A stretch of 64,000 nucleotides of DNA, taken from assembly GCF_005768555.2 (NCBI RefSeq), contig NZ_VCHX02000173.1:1-64000 (forward strand), written 5' to 3'. Made by a program: the position numbers and the translations under genes. This stretch comes from Streptomyces sporangiiformans (GTDB lineage: Bacteria; Actinomycetota; Actinomycetes; Streptomycetales; Streptomycetaceae). This document shows, one piece after another, positions 1-8,572 of the stretch (position 1 is the first letter of the stretch; every line of letters begins with the position of its first letter). The notes under the pieces were generated by a model. That model was not told where the DNA came from, made no database searches, and saw only the letters and a list, made by a program, of their open reading frames with translations.

Positions 1-89
1 CACTCCCCCACCCCTCAAAACCCGTTCATGCCACCCCCAAAAGAGCTGGTAGGGTTCTACCCGTCGCCGCACACACAGCGGACCGACAC

Positions 90-161
90 GCCCCCGTAGC
101 TCAGGGGATAGAGCAACGGCCTCCGGAGCCGTGTGCGCAGGTTCGAATCCTGCCGGGGGCA
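90..161 (+). tRNA. tRNA-Arg (anticodon CCG)
   Basis: The acceptor stem pairs GCCCCCG (90-96) with CGGGGGC (154-160), followed by discriminator A161. The seven-base anticodon loop CTCCGGA gives anticodon CCG, and the T-arm contains GGTTCGAATCC. CCA is not encoded. The 3' part of this gene is repeated at two other places in the window, so this is also an integration site. Confidence 0.95.
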
Positions 162-162
162 C
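120..162 (+). other. attachment site copy 1 (inside the tRNA-Arg 3' end)
   Basis: These 43 bases, from the anticodon loop to the end of the tRNA plus one base, are identical to 18900-18942 and 44547-44589. Direct repeats of a tRNA 3' end flanking accessory DNA are the usual footprint of site-specific integration. This copy would be the left junction of the first island and restores the full tRNA. Confidence 0.85.
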
Positions 163-178
163 CCTGTATGAGGTGCCT

Positions 179-220
179 AAAGACCCCGTGACCAGCGAGT
201 TCGCTGAGTGCGGGGTCTTT
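179..220 (+). terminator. terminator after tRNA-Arg
   Basis: A 10-bp perfect stem (AAAGACCCCG with CGGGGTCTTT) is followed by a T-rich stretch. It lies 17 bases after the tRNA and probably ends its transcript. Confidence 0.7.
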
Positions 221-485
221 GTGTTTGTGCAGGCGTATGCGGCCCTGAGCGGCTCTACGTCGGCCCCTGTGGACTATTCGTGGACAGGATCTTGAGGCAT
301 CTTCCCTGGGCAGCCTCACGAATGGCGAAGGTGTCCTGTCCCAGACAACTGTGGGCAGGGCGAGGTTCTGACCTGCGGTGCCTACGGTTGAGTGGGACAG
401 CTCGGCGGCCGGTCTCCCGCTCAACCGTAGGCAGCCGCATCCAGGGTGTTCGTCGCGGAAGTCCACTGGTCGGCCCGGAGGCGCC

Positions 486-857
486 ATGTCCCTGCAGATG
501 AAGTTGGTTGCGATAACGCTCGACTGCCCTGATCCAATGGCCTTGGCGGCGTTCTATCAGCAGGCCACCGGCTTCGAACCCCACCCGAAGTCGGATGCCG
601 ACTTCGCAGGTCTCAACCGTGAGGACGGGCTCTTCATCGGTTTTCAACGGGTCGACGACTACCGGGCTCCGCGCTGGCCTGACCAGACCGTTCCCCAGCA
701 GCTGCACCTTTGCTTCGACGTCGTGGATCTGGACGAGGCCGAGGCCCGGCTGCTGGAGCTGGGCGCGGGTAAGCCGGATCACCAGCCTCATGAGGCCGCC
801 AGGGCGCGGGTCCTCACTGATCCGGCTGGTCATCCCTTCTGCATTTGCCGAGGCTGA
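486..857 (+). CDS. VOC-family (glyoxalase-like) protein
   Basis: This is a 123-residue single-domain protein of the vicinal oxygen chelate superfamily. The N-terminal part reads MKLVAITLDCPDPMALAAFY, the usual first beta-alpha unit. The second half has QLHLCFDVVDLDEAEARLLELGA and ends DPAGHPFCIC, typical of the Glyoxalase_6-like group. ATG at 486 is preferred over the longer ORF because CGGAGG lies just upstream and the domain begins there. Members are metal-binding lyases, dioxygenases or resistance proteins, and the substrate cannot be told from sequence. It is the first gene after the tRNA, inside island A. Confidence 0.8.
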   Translation: MSLQMKLVAITLDCPDPMALAAFYQQATGFEPHPKSDADFAGLNREDGLFIGFQRVDDYRAPRWPDQTVPQQLHLCFDVVDLDEAEARLLELGAGKPDHQPHEAARARVLTDPAGHPFCICRG

Positions 858-1008
858 CTGGGGGTTCAGGGGGCTTGCCTACACATGACCGGGCCCCAGC
901 CGCACGTGCCTACAGAAGAGCGGGACTACCTACACATCGCGGAGACAGGACAGAAGGCCCCCGGACGAGGGCGGATTCAATGGGTCGTCGCAACACGCGG
1001 TGAGTTGA

Positions 1009-1441
1009 TCAAGCTGCGAGCAGTTTAGACAGACGCTCGGCTGGGGTTTCCCAGCCGAGCATCTTGCGTGGGCGGTTGTTGAGTTCGGCGGCGACGGCGT
1101 CGAGGTCTTCGCGGGGGTGGGCGGACAGGTCGCTGCCCTGGTCCCAGGTGAGGGACCACTTCAGGTGCGGAGGGAGGGACTTGATCGTGTCGACCAGAGC
1201 ATTGCGGACGGCCGGGGCACTGTGGTCGGTGGGCAGGTGGACGAGCAGCAGGTAGCGGGTGCTGCGTTCGACCAGCTTCCCAGTGGCCGGGGACGGCCCG
1301 GTCGGCCGCTTCGGCGGGCCGTTCACTGATCATCACCATGGGGTGCGAGTAGCGCGGCTGCCGCTTGGCGGCGTGACGGTGGGGCCTGCGCATGGCCCGT
1401 CCGGTTCGTAGCGACCGGGTCAGCTCGCGTCTGAGTTCACC
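1009..1441 (-). pseudogene. IS30 transposase, C-terminal half, internally deleted
   Basis: The fragment reads GELRRELTRSLRTGR, then the typical ISERPAEAADRAVPGHWE, LVERSTRYLLLVHLP and AAELNNRPRKMLGWETP blocks of IS30 DDE transposases. Two stretches are missing: the segment after PGHWE, and the central catalytic block between TWDQG and REDLDAV. Together with a frame change this makes it non-functional. It is the downstream half of the gene whose start is at 7386. Confidence 0.8.
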
Positions 1442-1463
1442 GCTGATGAGGATCTCTGAAATC

Positions 1464-3160
1464 GGCTCTGGCCGCAGTTCCGTGAATCCCCCGCTCAGCG
1501 AGGGGAACGGGGGATCGTTTCGGCAGGGTGTTTCCTGCCGTGGCGAGCAAGACTGTCGAGGATTTGCTGTTCCCAGGGATCGGTGTGCGAGTGGAGCACG
1601 TCAGCGACTCCTCGGCCGGTCTGGTGGTGGAGGCGATAGCCACCGGTCAGCCGGGCCGGTGTCCGGACTGCCGGAAGCGGGCGAGCCGGGTGCACAGCTC
1701 GTACCAACGCACCTTGGATGAGCGGCCGTTGGGTGACCGGCGGGTCATGGTCCGGCTCCGGGTGCGGCGGTACTTCTGCGACCAGCAGGAGCTGTGCCCG
1801 CCGCACATTCGTGGAGCAGGTCGGTGGTCTGACCGAACGGCACCGCCGGTCGAGCGTCGGCCTGACGGGCTGGCTGCGGTCGATCGCAGCTGAGCTGGGC
1901 GGTCGTGCTGGTGAGCGGCTGTGCCGAAGGATACGGCTGGCGGCGGGCCGGAGTCGGCTGCTGGGGCTGTTGGAGGCGCCGCCGGTGCCGGAGCGGGCTC
2001 CGCGGGTGCTCGGGGTGGACGAGTTCGCCTTCCGCAAGGGCTGCACCTACGGCACCGTGCTGGTTGATGTCGAGGCCGGCCGGGTCGTGGACGTGTTGCC
2101 CGACCGCACCTCGGAAACGTTCGCGGCCTGGCTCAAGGACCATCCCGGCGCGGAGATCATCTGCCGCGACCGGGCCACCGCCTACACCAAGGCGATCAAA
2201 GAAGCCGCCCCGATGCCCTGGAGGTCGCGGACCGGTGGCATTTGCTGCAGAACCTGTCCGCCGCAGTGGAGAAGACCTGCCATCAGCACCGCGACTGCCT
2301 GCGTAAACACGCCGAACCGGAGGATCCGCCGACGGTTCCGGAACCAGTCCCGATGCAGATACCGGTGCCGGAACTGCCCCGCACACAGATCATCGAGCGG
2401 ACCCGCCACCGCTACGAGGACATCCATCGTCTCGTGGAGAAGTGCTGGACGATCAGCGCGATCGCCCGACGGCTGAACCTCGACCGCAAGACCGTGCGCC
2501 GCTTCCGTGACACTGCCCTCGATGAACTGCTGGTCTCCGCCCGCGACCGCCGCCCCAACGGCGCGCTGGAGCCGTTCAAGGCATACCTCAACGCGCGCTT
2601 CACCGAGACCCAGGGCCAGGTCAGCGGCACCCGCCTCTTCCTGGAAATCCAGGCGCGCGGCTACCAGGGCAGCCGCCAGGTCGTCCGCAAACATCTCGCC
2701 GCCCTGCGGGCAGGCACCGCCGAACCGGTCCGGGCCGACATCCCCAGCCCGCGCAAGATCACCTCATGGATCATGCGCCCCCGCGAGACCCTGACCGACA
2801 GCCAGGACCGGAGGCTCCTGGAGGTCCGGCTCGCTTGCCCGTACATCACCCGGGCGTGCGATCTCGCCCGGGCGTTCGCCGATCTCGTCCGTCACCGGCG
2901 TGGATACCTGTTGCTGGAGTGGATCCGCCAGGCCGAACAGGACGCCCCGAAGCCGATGCAGGGCTTCGCGGGCTTCTTTCGCCAGGACCTCGACGCCGTC
3001 ACCGCTGGCCTCACCCTCCCGTGGAGTTCAGGAGTTGTAGAGGGCCACGTGAACCGGGTGAAAACGCTCAAGCGGGCCATGTACGGCAGGGCCTCGTTCG
3101 AACTCCTCCGGACCCGGATCCTCATCCAGCCATGGCCTTCACCCGACTCCGGTCGCAGCC
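1464..3160 (+). mobile_element. ISL3-family insertion sequence (degraded)
   Basis: An imperfect inverted repeat (about 16 of 23 positions) links 1464-1486 with 3138-3160 and encloses an ISL3-type transposase relic. Flanks TCTGAAAT on the left and TCTGAATG on the right look like a decayed 8-bp target duplication. It lies inside the larger DNA block that splits the IS30 copy. Confidence 0.6.
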
Positions 3161-3165
3161 TCTGA
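1528..3165 (+). pseudogene. ISL3-family transposase (two frameshifts)
   Basis: The N-terminal zinc-finger part (CPDCRKRASRVHSSY, then YFCDQQELCP) lies in the first frame. A second frame carries the DDE core start (VLGVDEFAFRKGCTYGTVLVD). A third frame, from about 2242, holds the long C-terminal part ending WSSGVVEGHVNRVKTLKRAMYG, the usual ISL3 signature. Frame changes fall near 1805 and 2210-2240, so no full-length transposase is made. The final TGA lies in the right flank just past the inverted repeat. Confidence 0.8.
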
Positions 3166-3249
3166 ATGGTCATCCGGCGCTCGGGGTGGCCCGGCTGGTC
3201 GGCTGATCCCGCGTCCGTGAACCGGTCGGCCGTGGCTGGGCCGGCCGCG

Positions 3250-3789
3250 TCAGGTGGCGCCGAGTCCGGTGATCAGGGACTGGGCCACCATGTCGGCTCC
3301 CTGGGCGGGGGACAGCTCCGGCATCTCGTGTGCGGCAATGTTGGTGAGGTGGACGAGTAGGGAGCGGGCCCAGCGGTCAGGAAGACCGGGCCGGATGACA
3401 CCCTCGCGGACCGCGCGGTCCATGAAGGCGTCGAGTTGCTCGAGCAGTCGCTGGAGGCGGGCGGCCATCGCTTCGTCGTGCACCTGTTGGACGTCCACGG
3501 GCCACCGCCTGCTGACGGTGACGATGCCCTCCGCGTACCGGTGCAGTGCCACCGCCACGGGGGCCTCGGTCAGCCGTGCCTGGGCGACGACCTTCTCGCA
3601 GGCGTCGAGCTTGGCCGCGTAGACGGCGGTCATCAGTGCCTCGCGGGTCTTGAAGCGGCGGTAGACGGTACGTCGGTCGAGGCCCGCTGCCGCTGCGATC
3701 GCCGCGATGCTCGTGCTCGGGTCGTGTGCCAGCAGACGTGCTCCGGTCTGCAGGACCGCGTCCAGGTTGCGTGCCGCGTCAGCTCTCAT
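3250..3789 (-). CDS. TetR-family transcriptional regulator
   Basis: This 179-residue protein has an N-terminal DNA-binding domain with a TetR recognition helix (STSIAAIAAAAGLDRRTVYRRFKTREAL). The helical ligand-binding part that follows has no recognisable effector signature. ATG at 3789 places the HTH at the usual distance from the N terminus. It is divergent from the flavin-binding protein at 3937 and the SDR gene at 4379. By family habit it probably represses that pair from the roughly 150-bp intergenic region, and the ligand is unknown. Confidence 0.88.
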   Translation of the reverse strand: MRADAARNLDAVLQTGARLLAHDPSTSIAAIAAAAGLDRRTVYRRFKTREALMTAVYAAKLDACEKVVAQARLTEAPVAVALHRYAEGIVTVSRRWPVDVQQVHDEAMAARLQRLLEQLDAFMDRAVREGVIRPGLPDRWARSLLVHLTNIAAHEMPELSPAQGADMVAQSLITGLGAT

Positions 3790-3936
3790 CGTGACCGAAG
3801 CATACGCAAGAGTGAGGCTGATCACCCAGTTGATGGCACATGGATATTGCAAATCACCAATCAAATGTCACATAGTTGTGGCTCTTCGTCGGTTCAGCGT
3901 GCCTGTCGTCAGGTCATCTCACCCCAGGAGTCATAC

Positions 3937-4350
3937 GTGAGCCCGGTCCACATGTCCGAGAAGTTAAAGGAAGTCCTCGACTCCAGGGTCTTCGTCACCG
4001 TGGCGACCCTGCAGCCCGACGGCAGTCCGCACCAGTCCGTGGTCTGGGTAGGCAGGCAGGGAGACAACCTGCTCTTCGTGACCGGCGTGGCCAAGGTCAA
4101 AGTGCGCAATCTGCGGCGCGACCCTCGGCTCAGCGTGACAGTCAACCCGCCTGACGATCCCTACGGATACGCGGTGATCAGCGGCACCGCCCGATTCGAA
4201 AGCGTGGGCGCCCGCGAACGCATGGACGAACTGGCGGTCAAGTACACCGGCAAGACCTACGCCGAACACAACCCGCAGTCGTACGCCACGCTCCCGGAAC
4301 TGGTCACCATCCACGTCACCCCGGAAAAGATCGCGACCCGGTTCCTGTGA
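3937..4350 (+). CDS. PPOX-class (F420/FMN-dependent) split-barrel enzyme
   Basis: A 137-residue pyridoxamine 5'-phosphate oxidase-like split barrel. It has VFVTVATLQPDGSPHQSVVWV, then NLRRDPRLSVTVNPPDDPYGYAVISGTARFE, the family's cofactor-binding core. Actinobacterial members reduce or oxidise small molecules with F420 or FMN, and which one applies here is not visible. GTG at 3937 is chosen because AGGAG lies six bases upstream; an in-frame ATG at 3952 is the alternative. It is followed 28 bp later by an SDR and faces a TetR gene, suggesting a small inducible detoxification unit. Confidence 0.82.
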   Translation: MSPVHMSEKLKEVLDSRVFVTVATLQPDGSPHQSVVWVGRQGDNLLFVTGVAKVKVRNLRRDPRLSVTVNPPDDPYGYAVISGTARFESVGARERMDELAVKYTGKTYAEHNPQSYATLPELVTIHVTPEKIATRFL

Positions 4351-4378
4351 GTCGCCGCAACGACGAAGGAGCAGGGCG

Positions 4379-5224
4379 ATGAAGACCCACGTCATCACCG
4401 GCGGCACGGACGGAATCGGCAAGGCCGTCGCCCACCACTACCTGGACAGAGGACACGAGGTAGTGGTCGTCGGACGCAACGCGGAGAAGGGCAAGGCATG
4501 GCTGGACGCCGCGCGGCAACGAGGTGCGGCCGAGCGAGCGCACTTCGTAAATGCCGACCTCAGCCTGATAGCCGAGACCAGAGCAGCGGCTGACAGCGTC
4601 CGGTCGTCTTTTGCGAGGGTTGACACCCTGGTGCTGTGCGCCCGGCATTTTCGGACCACCCGCCTGGTCACGGCCGAAGGCTTCGAGAACACCTTCGCGC
4701 ACTTCTACCTGAGCCGCTTCGTGCTGAGCCATGGGCTGGTGGACCTGCTCGAAGCCGCCGACACCCCAGTCATCCTCAACGTCGCGGGCCCCGGCGGCCA
4801 GGCTCAAATCCATTGGGAAGACCTGCAACTCGCCCGGGAGTACGACGGGCAACGGGCGCTCATGCAAGGCGGTCGGCTCAATGACCTGCTCGGCGTCGAC
4901 TTCGCGGACCGCCGACCGGACACCAACGTGCGGTATGTGCTGCTCAACCCAGGAACGGTCAACACCAGCTTCTCAGGGCAGTACGCCTCGGACATCATGG
5001 CGCACATCGAGGTCATCCGCCGGTCCGCCCAGTCGGTCGAGGAGGCCATAACGCCGATCCTCAAAGTGCTGGACGACCCGCCCACCACACCGCTCAGCGC
5101 CTTTGTGCAGGGCGAGCCGCTCAGTCCACACGGGCCCGGGTTCACCATCGAGGAAGCACGGCGGCTGCACCAGCACACCCAGAAGTTGTTGGCTGCTTCA
5201 GCAGCAAGGACGCCGAGAGGCTGA
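4379..5224 (+). CDS. SDR-family NAD(P)-dependent oxidoreductase
   Basis: A 281-residue Rossmann-fold protein. The nucleotide motif is TGGTDGIGKAVA near residue 7, with VVVVGRN after the second strand. The usual NNAG is replaced by LVLCARH, and the YxxxK catalytic region is not clearly conserved. It is therefore closer to the atypical retinol-dehydrogenase-like SDRs, and catalysis is uncertain. AAGGAG precedes the ATG. It is probably co-transcribed with the PPOX gene just upstream. Confidence 0.8.
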   Translation: MKTHVITGGTDGIGKAVAHHYLDRGHEVVVVGRNAEKGKAWLDAARQRGAAERAHFVNADLSLIAETRAAADSVRSSFARVDTLVLCARHFRTTRLVTAEGFENTFAHFYLSRFVLSHGLVDLLEAADTPVILNVAGPGGQAQIHWEDLQLAREYDGQRALMQGGRLNDLLGVDFADRRPDTNVRYVLLNPGTVNTSFSGQYASDIMAHIEVIRRSAQSVEEAITPILKVLDDPPTTPLSAFVQGEPLSPHGPGFTIEEARRLHQHTQKLLAASAARTPRG

Positions 5225-5492
5225 GACAGCAGACCTCAGCTCATCCACACTTACTGATCCTCCGGCCAGCCTTCCGAGTGCCACTCTCGTCCACTGGGCG
5301 AAGCGAAGTTACCTGTCGATTCACGGAACCGCAGACAGAGCCTTGAAATCTGCCAGGGACGCTCTTCCCTCCACTTCGTTGCGTCTTGAAGCGTGTGGGG
5401 AATGTGGGGAGTGAAGAGCGCGTGTGAGGGCCCAGCGACCGAAGCCGCCGGCGCCGGTCTGGCGGCCGTCCAGACCGGCGGACGGGGCGGCG

Positions 5493-6098
5493 TCACGCAG
5501 GGACGCCGAGCGGCGGGTGCTCGAGCACGCGGGGCTTGTACTCGACCAGCTGGATGCGGCCGTCGAAGGTGCGGTGCTCGATCATCTCGAGGGCAACATC
5601 CGGATAGCCGTCGTAGATGCGTTCTTCGCCCGTGGCCCCGGTGATCACCGGGAACATCACGACCCGGAAGCGGTCGACGAGTCCGGCTCGTAGCAGGGAC
5701 CGGCACAGGCTGAGGCTGCCGATCGTGCTGAGGAGCCCCGAGCCACTCGACTTCATGGCGCGGACCGCCTCGACGGCGTCGTCGCGGACGAGCGTGGAGT
5801 TGGCCCACGTCAGTGGCTCCTCGAGTGAGGAGGAGAACACCACCTTGGACGCTTGCGTGAGCTCGTCGACGGACGCCTCTTCTTCGGGCCTGAACTCGTC
5901 TTGGCCATTCGGGACCTCGCCTGCGGCGAAGCCCGACATCAGACGGTAGGTGTTCGCTCCCATCAGGTAGGTGGCCTCGGGCTGCTCGCCGAGCCATGCG
6001 AGGTACTCCGGGCCCTCAAGGCCCCAGAACCCGGGCCATCCCTCTCCCGATGCGTGGCCGTCGAGGGAGGTGATGAAGTCGACGAGAAGCTCCGACAT
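5493..6098 (-). CDS. dihydrofolate reductase / RibD C-terminal-family protein
   Basis: A 201-residue protein of the RibD C-terminal / DHFR superfamily. It begins LLVDFITSLDGHASG, has TYLMGANTYRLMSGFA and KVVFSSSLEEPLTWANSTLV in the middle, and DRFRVVMFPVITGATG near the end. These match NADPH-dependent reductases often annotated as dihydrofolate reductase family. The substrate is unknown, and a housekeeping folate role is unlikely from this context. It stands alone between the SDR gene and a broken SMI1 gene. Confidence 0.85.
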   Translation of the reverse strand: MSELLVDFITSLDGHASGEGWPGFWGLEGPEYLAWLGEQPEATYLMGANTYRLMSGFAAGEVPNGQDEFRPEEEASVDELTQASKVVFSSSLEEPLTWANSTLVRDDAVEAVRAMKSSGSGLLSTIGSLSLCRSLLRAGLVDRFRVVMFPVITGATGEERIYDGYPDVALEMIEHRTFDGRIQLVEYKPRVLEHPPLGVPA

Positions 6099-6365
6099 GG
6101 CGGTGTCCTTTCCTAGGGTGTCATGAGCTTGGACCGGCCGGGAGCCACAAACTCATCGGCCGCGCTGTGGAGTAACGAGAAAACCCATGACGCTGCAGCC
6201 GATCAGGTCGGCGGAGCGGCACTGCTTCGGAGGGCCGGAGGCCTACATGATTGCACTATGCACGCAGTCTGGTAATGATCTCCACGCGATTGGGAACGGC
6301 GGTTTGAGTTCTGTCAAAGCCCCAGCTCAGCCCCACCCGCGAAACGGCCAACCACGCTCTCCTGG

Positions 6366-6649
6366 GTGATCGGTGAGGCCTCGCTGCCCGACGTCGACAG
6401 CGGGTACTTCATCCACTCACCTGCGACGGCGGCGGAGCACTTCCGTGAGTACGGCCCCGCTCCGATCGACGGCGACCCGATCGCGCTGGTCTTCGCCAGC
6501 GACGGCGGGGCCATCTGTTCGCGATCGGAGCCGGCGGACAAGTCTAGAAGTCCACCACGGCCTCCTGGTTTGACGACTTCGAGGTCACCGCGTCCAGCTT
6601 GCAGGAGTTCCTCGAACAGCTCGGCCGCCGGATCGCGAACCAGACCTAA
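6366..6649 (+). pseudogene. SMI1/KNR4-like immunity protein remnant
   Basis: The first frame reads SLPDVDSGYFIHSPATAAEHF up to ALVFASDGG. After a frame change near 6510 the second frame gives LFAIGAGGQV, a TAG stop, KSTTASWFDDFEV and LQEFLEQLGRRI before TAA at 6647. This order matches the C-terminal half of SMI1/KNR4-type immunity proteins. One frameshift and one in-frame stop make it a relic. No partner toxin is nearby. Confidence 0.6.
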
Positions 6650-6760
6650 TCATCGGCCGAGGACAAACGGGCCCCTGCCCCAGGAGGTCATTCCACAGCT
6701 GGGGAATCGCGAGCAGGTGTGGGGACACCCCTGAGCAGGGGGTGGCCTCAAAGAGCGCCA

Positions 6761-7386
6761 TCACCCCGGCCTTGGACGTAGAGGGCCTGGTAGATGGTCT
6801 CGTGGGTCACGTGCATCTCCGGCCGGTCGGCAAAGCTTCTGCGCAGAGCGTGGCAGATCTGCTCGGGGCTCCAGCGCAGGGTCAGGTGGTCCTGGATGAA
6901 GTCCCGCAGTTCCGGGTTCTGGCCGATCTTGCCGGGCTTGGGGCGGGGCCGGCGGGCGACGGCGCGGGCCTGGGCGGCGTGAGGCCGGTACTGACCGTTC
7001 GTGGGGTGCCGGTTGCGGTGTATCTCCCGGCTGATGGTCGACGGGCTGCGGCCCAGCTCGGCCGCGATGGCCCGGACGGTGGCCCTTTCCCGCAGCCCGT
7101 CGGCGATGTGGATGCGGTCCGTCTCACCCAGGTAGCGCGAGGGGACGGGCGGGCTGGCCTCAACAGGCGGCGGCACCACCGCGTTGACCGGTGGTGCCGC
7201 CTTGTTCTTGCCCGAGGCGCCGCGTCCGTTCCGCCATCGCTTGCCGGTCCGGACGTTGATGCCAATGACCTGGGCGGCCTTGGCGTAACCCATTCCTTGA
7301 TCCACAAGCCGGAAGTATGCCTCCCGCTCCTGGACCAGTTGCCTGGGTCCCTGCGGCCTCCGGCTCACCCGGATCTCGAAGTCCAT
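6761..7386 (-). pseudogene. IS30 transposase, N-terminal half
   Basis: Reading from ATG at 7386, the protein starts MDFEIRVSRRP and has an HTH (YAKAAQVIGINVRTGKRW). A second HTH of the IS30 type follows (RERATVRAIAAELGRSPSTISREIHRN), then RPEMHVTHETIYQALYVQGRG. Homology stops at 6765, where the interposed DNA starts; the rest of the gene lies at 1009-1441. Confidence 0.85.
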
Positions 7387-7482
7387 TGCATCCCCTGAAC
7401 TGGGGTGTTGCAACGACCACTAGAACCTAAGCGAGTCCAGGGGCCCGAAGCCTGGCGCGGCTCACACGCTACTCACGCGCGG

Positions 7483-7620
7483 TCACTCGTACTCGCGCAG
7501 CAGCTCTTCGATCTTGCGGTTGGCGATCTCCTGCCGACCGTCGATGCACTTGGCGTAGCGGCTCAGCAGGACCTCGACGCTGTTGCCCGCGCGCTCGGCG
7601 ACCTCTGTCGGGTCCGGACC
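7483..7620 (-). pseudogene. tyrosine integrase C-terminal stub
   Basis: Only the extreme C terminus remains: DPTEVAERAGNSVEVLLSRYAK, then the tail ending KIEELLREYE. This is the standard end of Streptomyces phage- or ICE-type tyrosine recombinases, in which the residues before AERAGNSV follow the catalytic region. The rest is replaced by the unrelated DUF1152 fragment on the other strand. It is probably what is left of the integrase that installed island A, or of a nested element. Confidence 0.75.
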
Positions 7621-7689
7621 GGCCAATTTCACCGGCTTCCAGCCCCTCACCCGAAGCGTCCAGGCCGTACCTGCCGACGCAAGGCCGAT

Positions 7690-8572
7690 CGTACCGGCAG
7701 GCTCGACACTCCCTCGCCTCGCCGCCGAACTGCCGCACGTCTTGGCCCTGATCGACCCGCACCACGGCGCCGAGGGCATCACCCGCCAGCTCGAAGAACT
7801 CACCGAGCACCTGGCCCCCGAGTCCACCGACCTACTGGACGTCGGCGGCGACATCCTGGCCAGGGGCGACGAGCCCACACTTCGCAGCCCACTGGCTGAC
7901 GCCCTCACGCTGGCCGCATGCTGCCATGTCAACGCGCCCATAAGGCTCCTAGTGGCAGGTCCCGGCCTGGACGGCGAAGTACCTGCAGAAGACTTGCGCG
8001 ACCGCATGGGCCCAACCGTCCTGACGCTCACAGCCGAGCACGTCGAGCCGGTCAGCTCTGTTCTGGAATGGCACCCGTCCGAAGCGACAGCGATGCTCGC
8101 GGCTACGGCCCGTGGAGTCCGAGGTCTGTGCGAAGTGAGGGACGCCGGCCTACCAGTGCCGCTCACCGACGAAGGCCCCACCGTCCACGAAGCCGACTTG
8201 GACAACGCCCTCAACCGCAACGAACTCGCCCGAGCCATCCTCGCAACGGAGACCCTCGAGGAAGCCGAGCAGCACAGCCGCGAAATCTGCGGCTACTCGG
8301 AGATCGACTACGAACGCAACAAGGCCAGTTGGCTCGGCACCCAGCCGGAACAGAAGCTCGACCCCGAGACCGCGCTCCGCCAACTCGACCAGTTCGAAGC
8401 CGAAGCCCGCAACCGCAGAATCACCCACACGACGTTCCGCCGCATCACCGAGGCCCTTGGCCTCAACGGCAAGCAGCGCCAGGACCTCAGGGCTTTGCTG
8501 CTGAGCAGCCGTCCGGAGCAGTACCAAGCCCCGCTCTGGCACATCCCAGCCGACGTGTCGGATCCCAGCTGA
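7690..8572 (+). pseudogene. DUF1152-family protein, N-terminus missing
   Basis: From about residue 36 of an open frame the sequence matches the DUF1152 family: LPHVLALIDPHHGAEGITRQLEEL, DVGGDILARGDEPTLRSPLADALTL and LLVAGPGLDGEVP. Such proteins normally begin with an N-terminal nucleotide-binding-like part, which is absent. The frame instead opens inside the integrase stub, so it is a rearranged gene. Its stop codon lies inside the left end of the IS481 element. Function of the family is unknown. Confidence 0.6.

Larger units (their letters stand above)
974..7427 (-). mobile_element. IS30-family element split by a 5.3 kb insertion
   Basis: Matching inverted ends lie at 974-996 and 7405-7427; both carry a GTCGTYGCAACAC core in opposite orientation. 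Between them the transposase C-terminal half (1009-1441) and N-terminal half (6761-7386) lie on the same strand but 5.3 kb apart. At the break both halves carry TCACC (1437-1441 and 6761-6765). Removing 1442-6760 plus one TCACC restores the reading QGRGELRRE in frame. The interposed DNA holds an ISL3 relic, a TetR gene, three small enzymes and a broken SMI1 gene. Confidence 0.7.
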
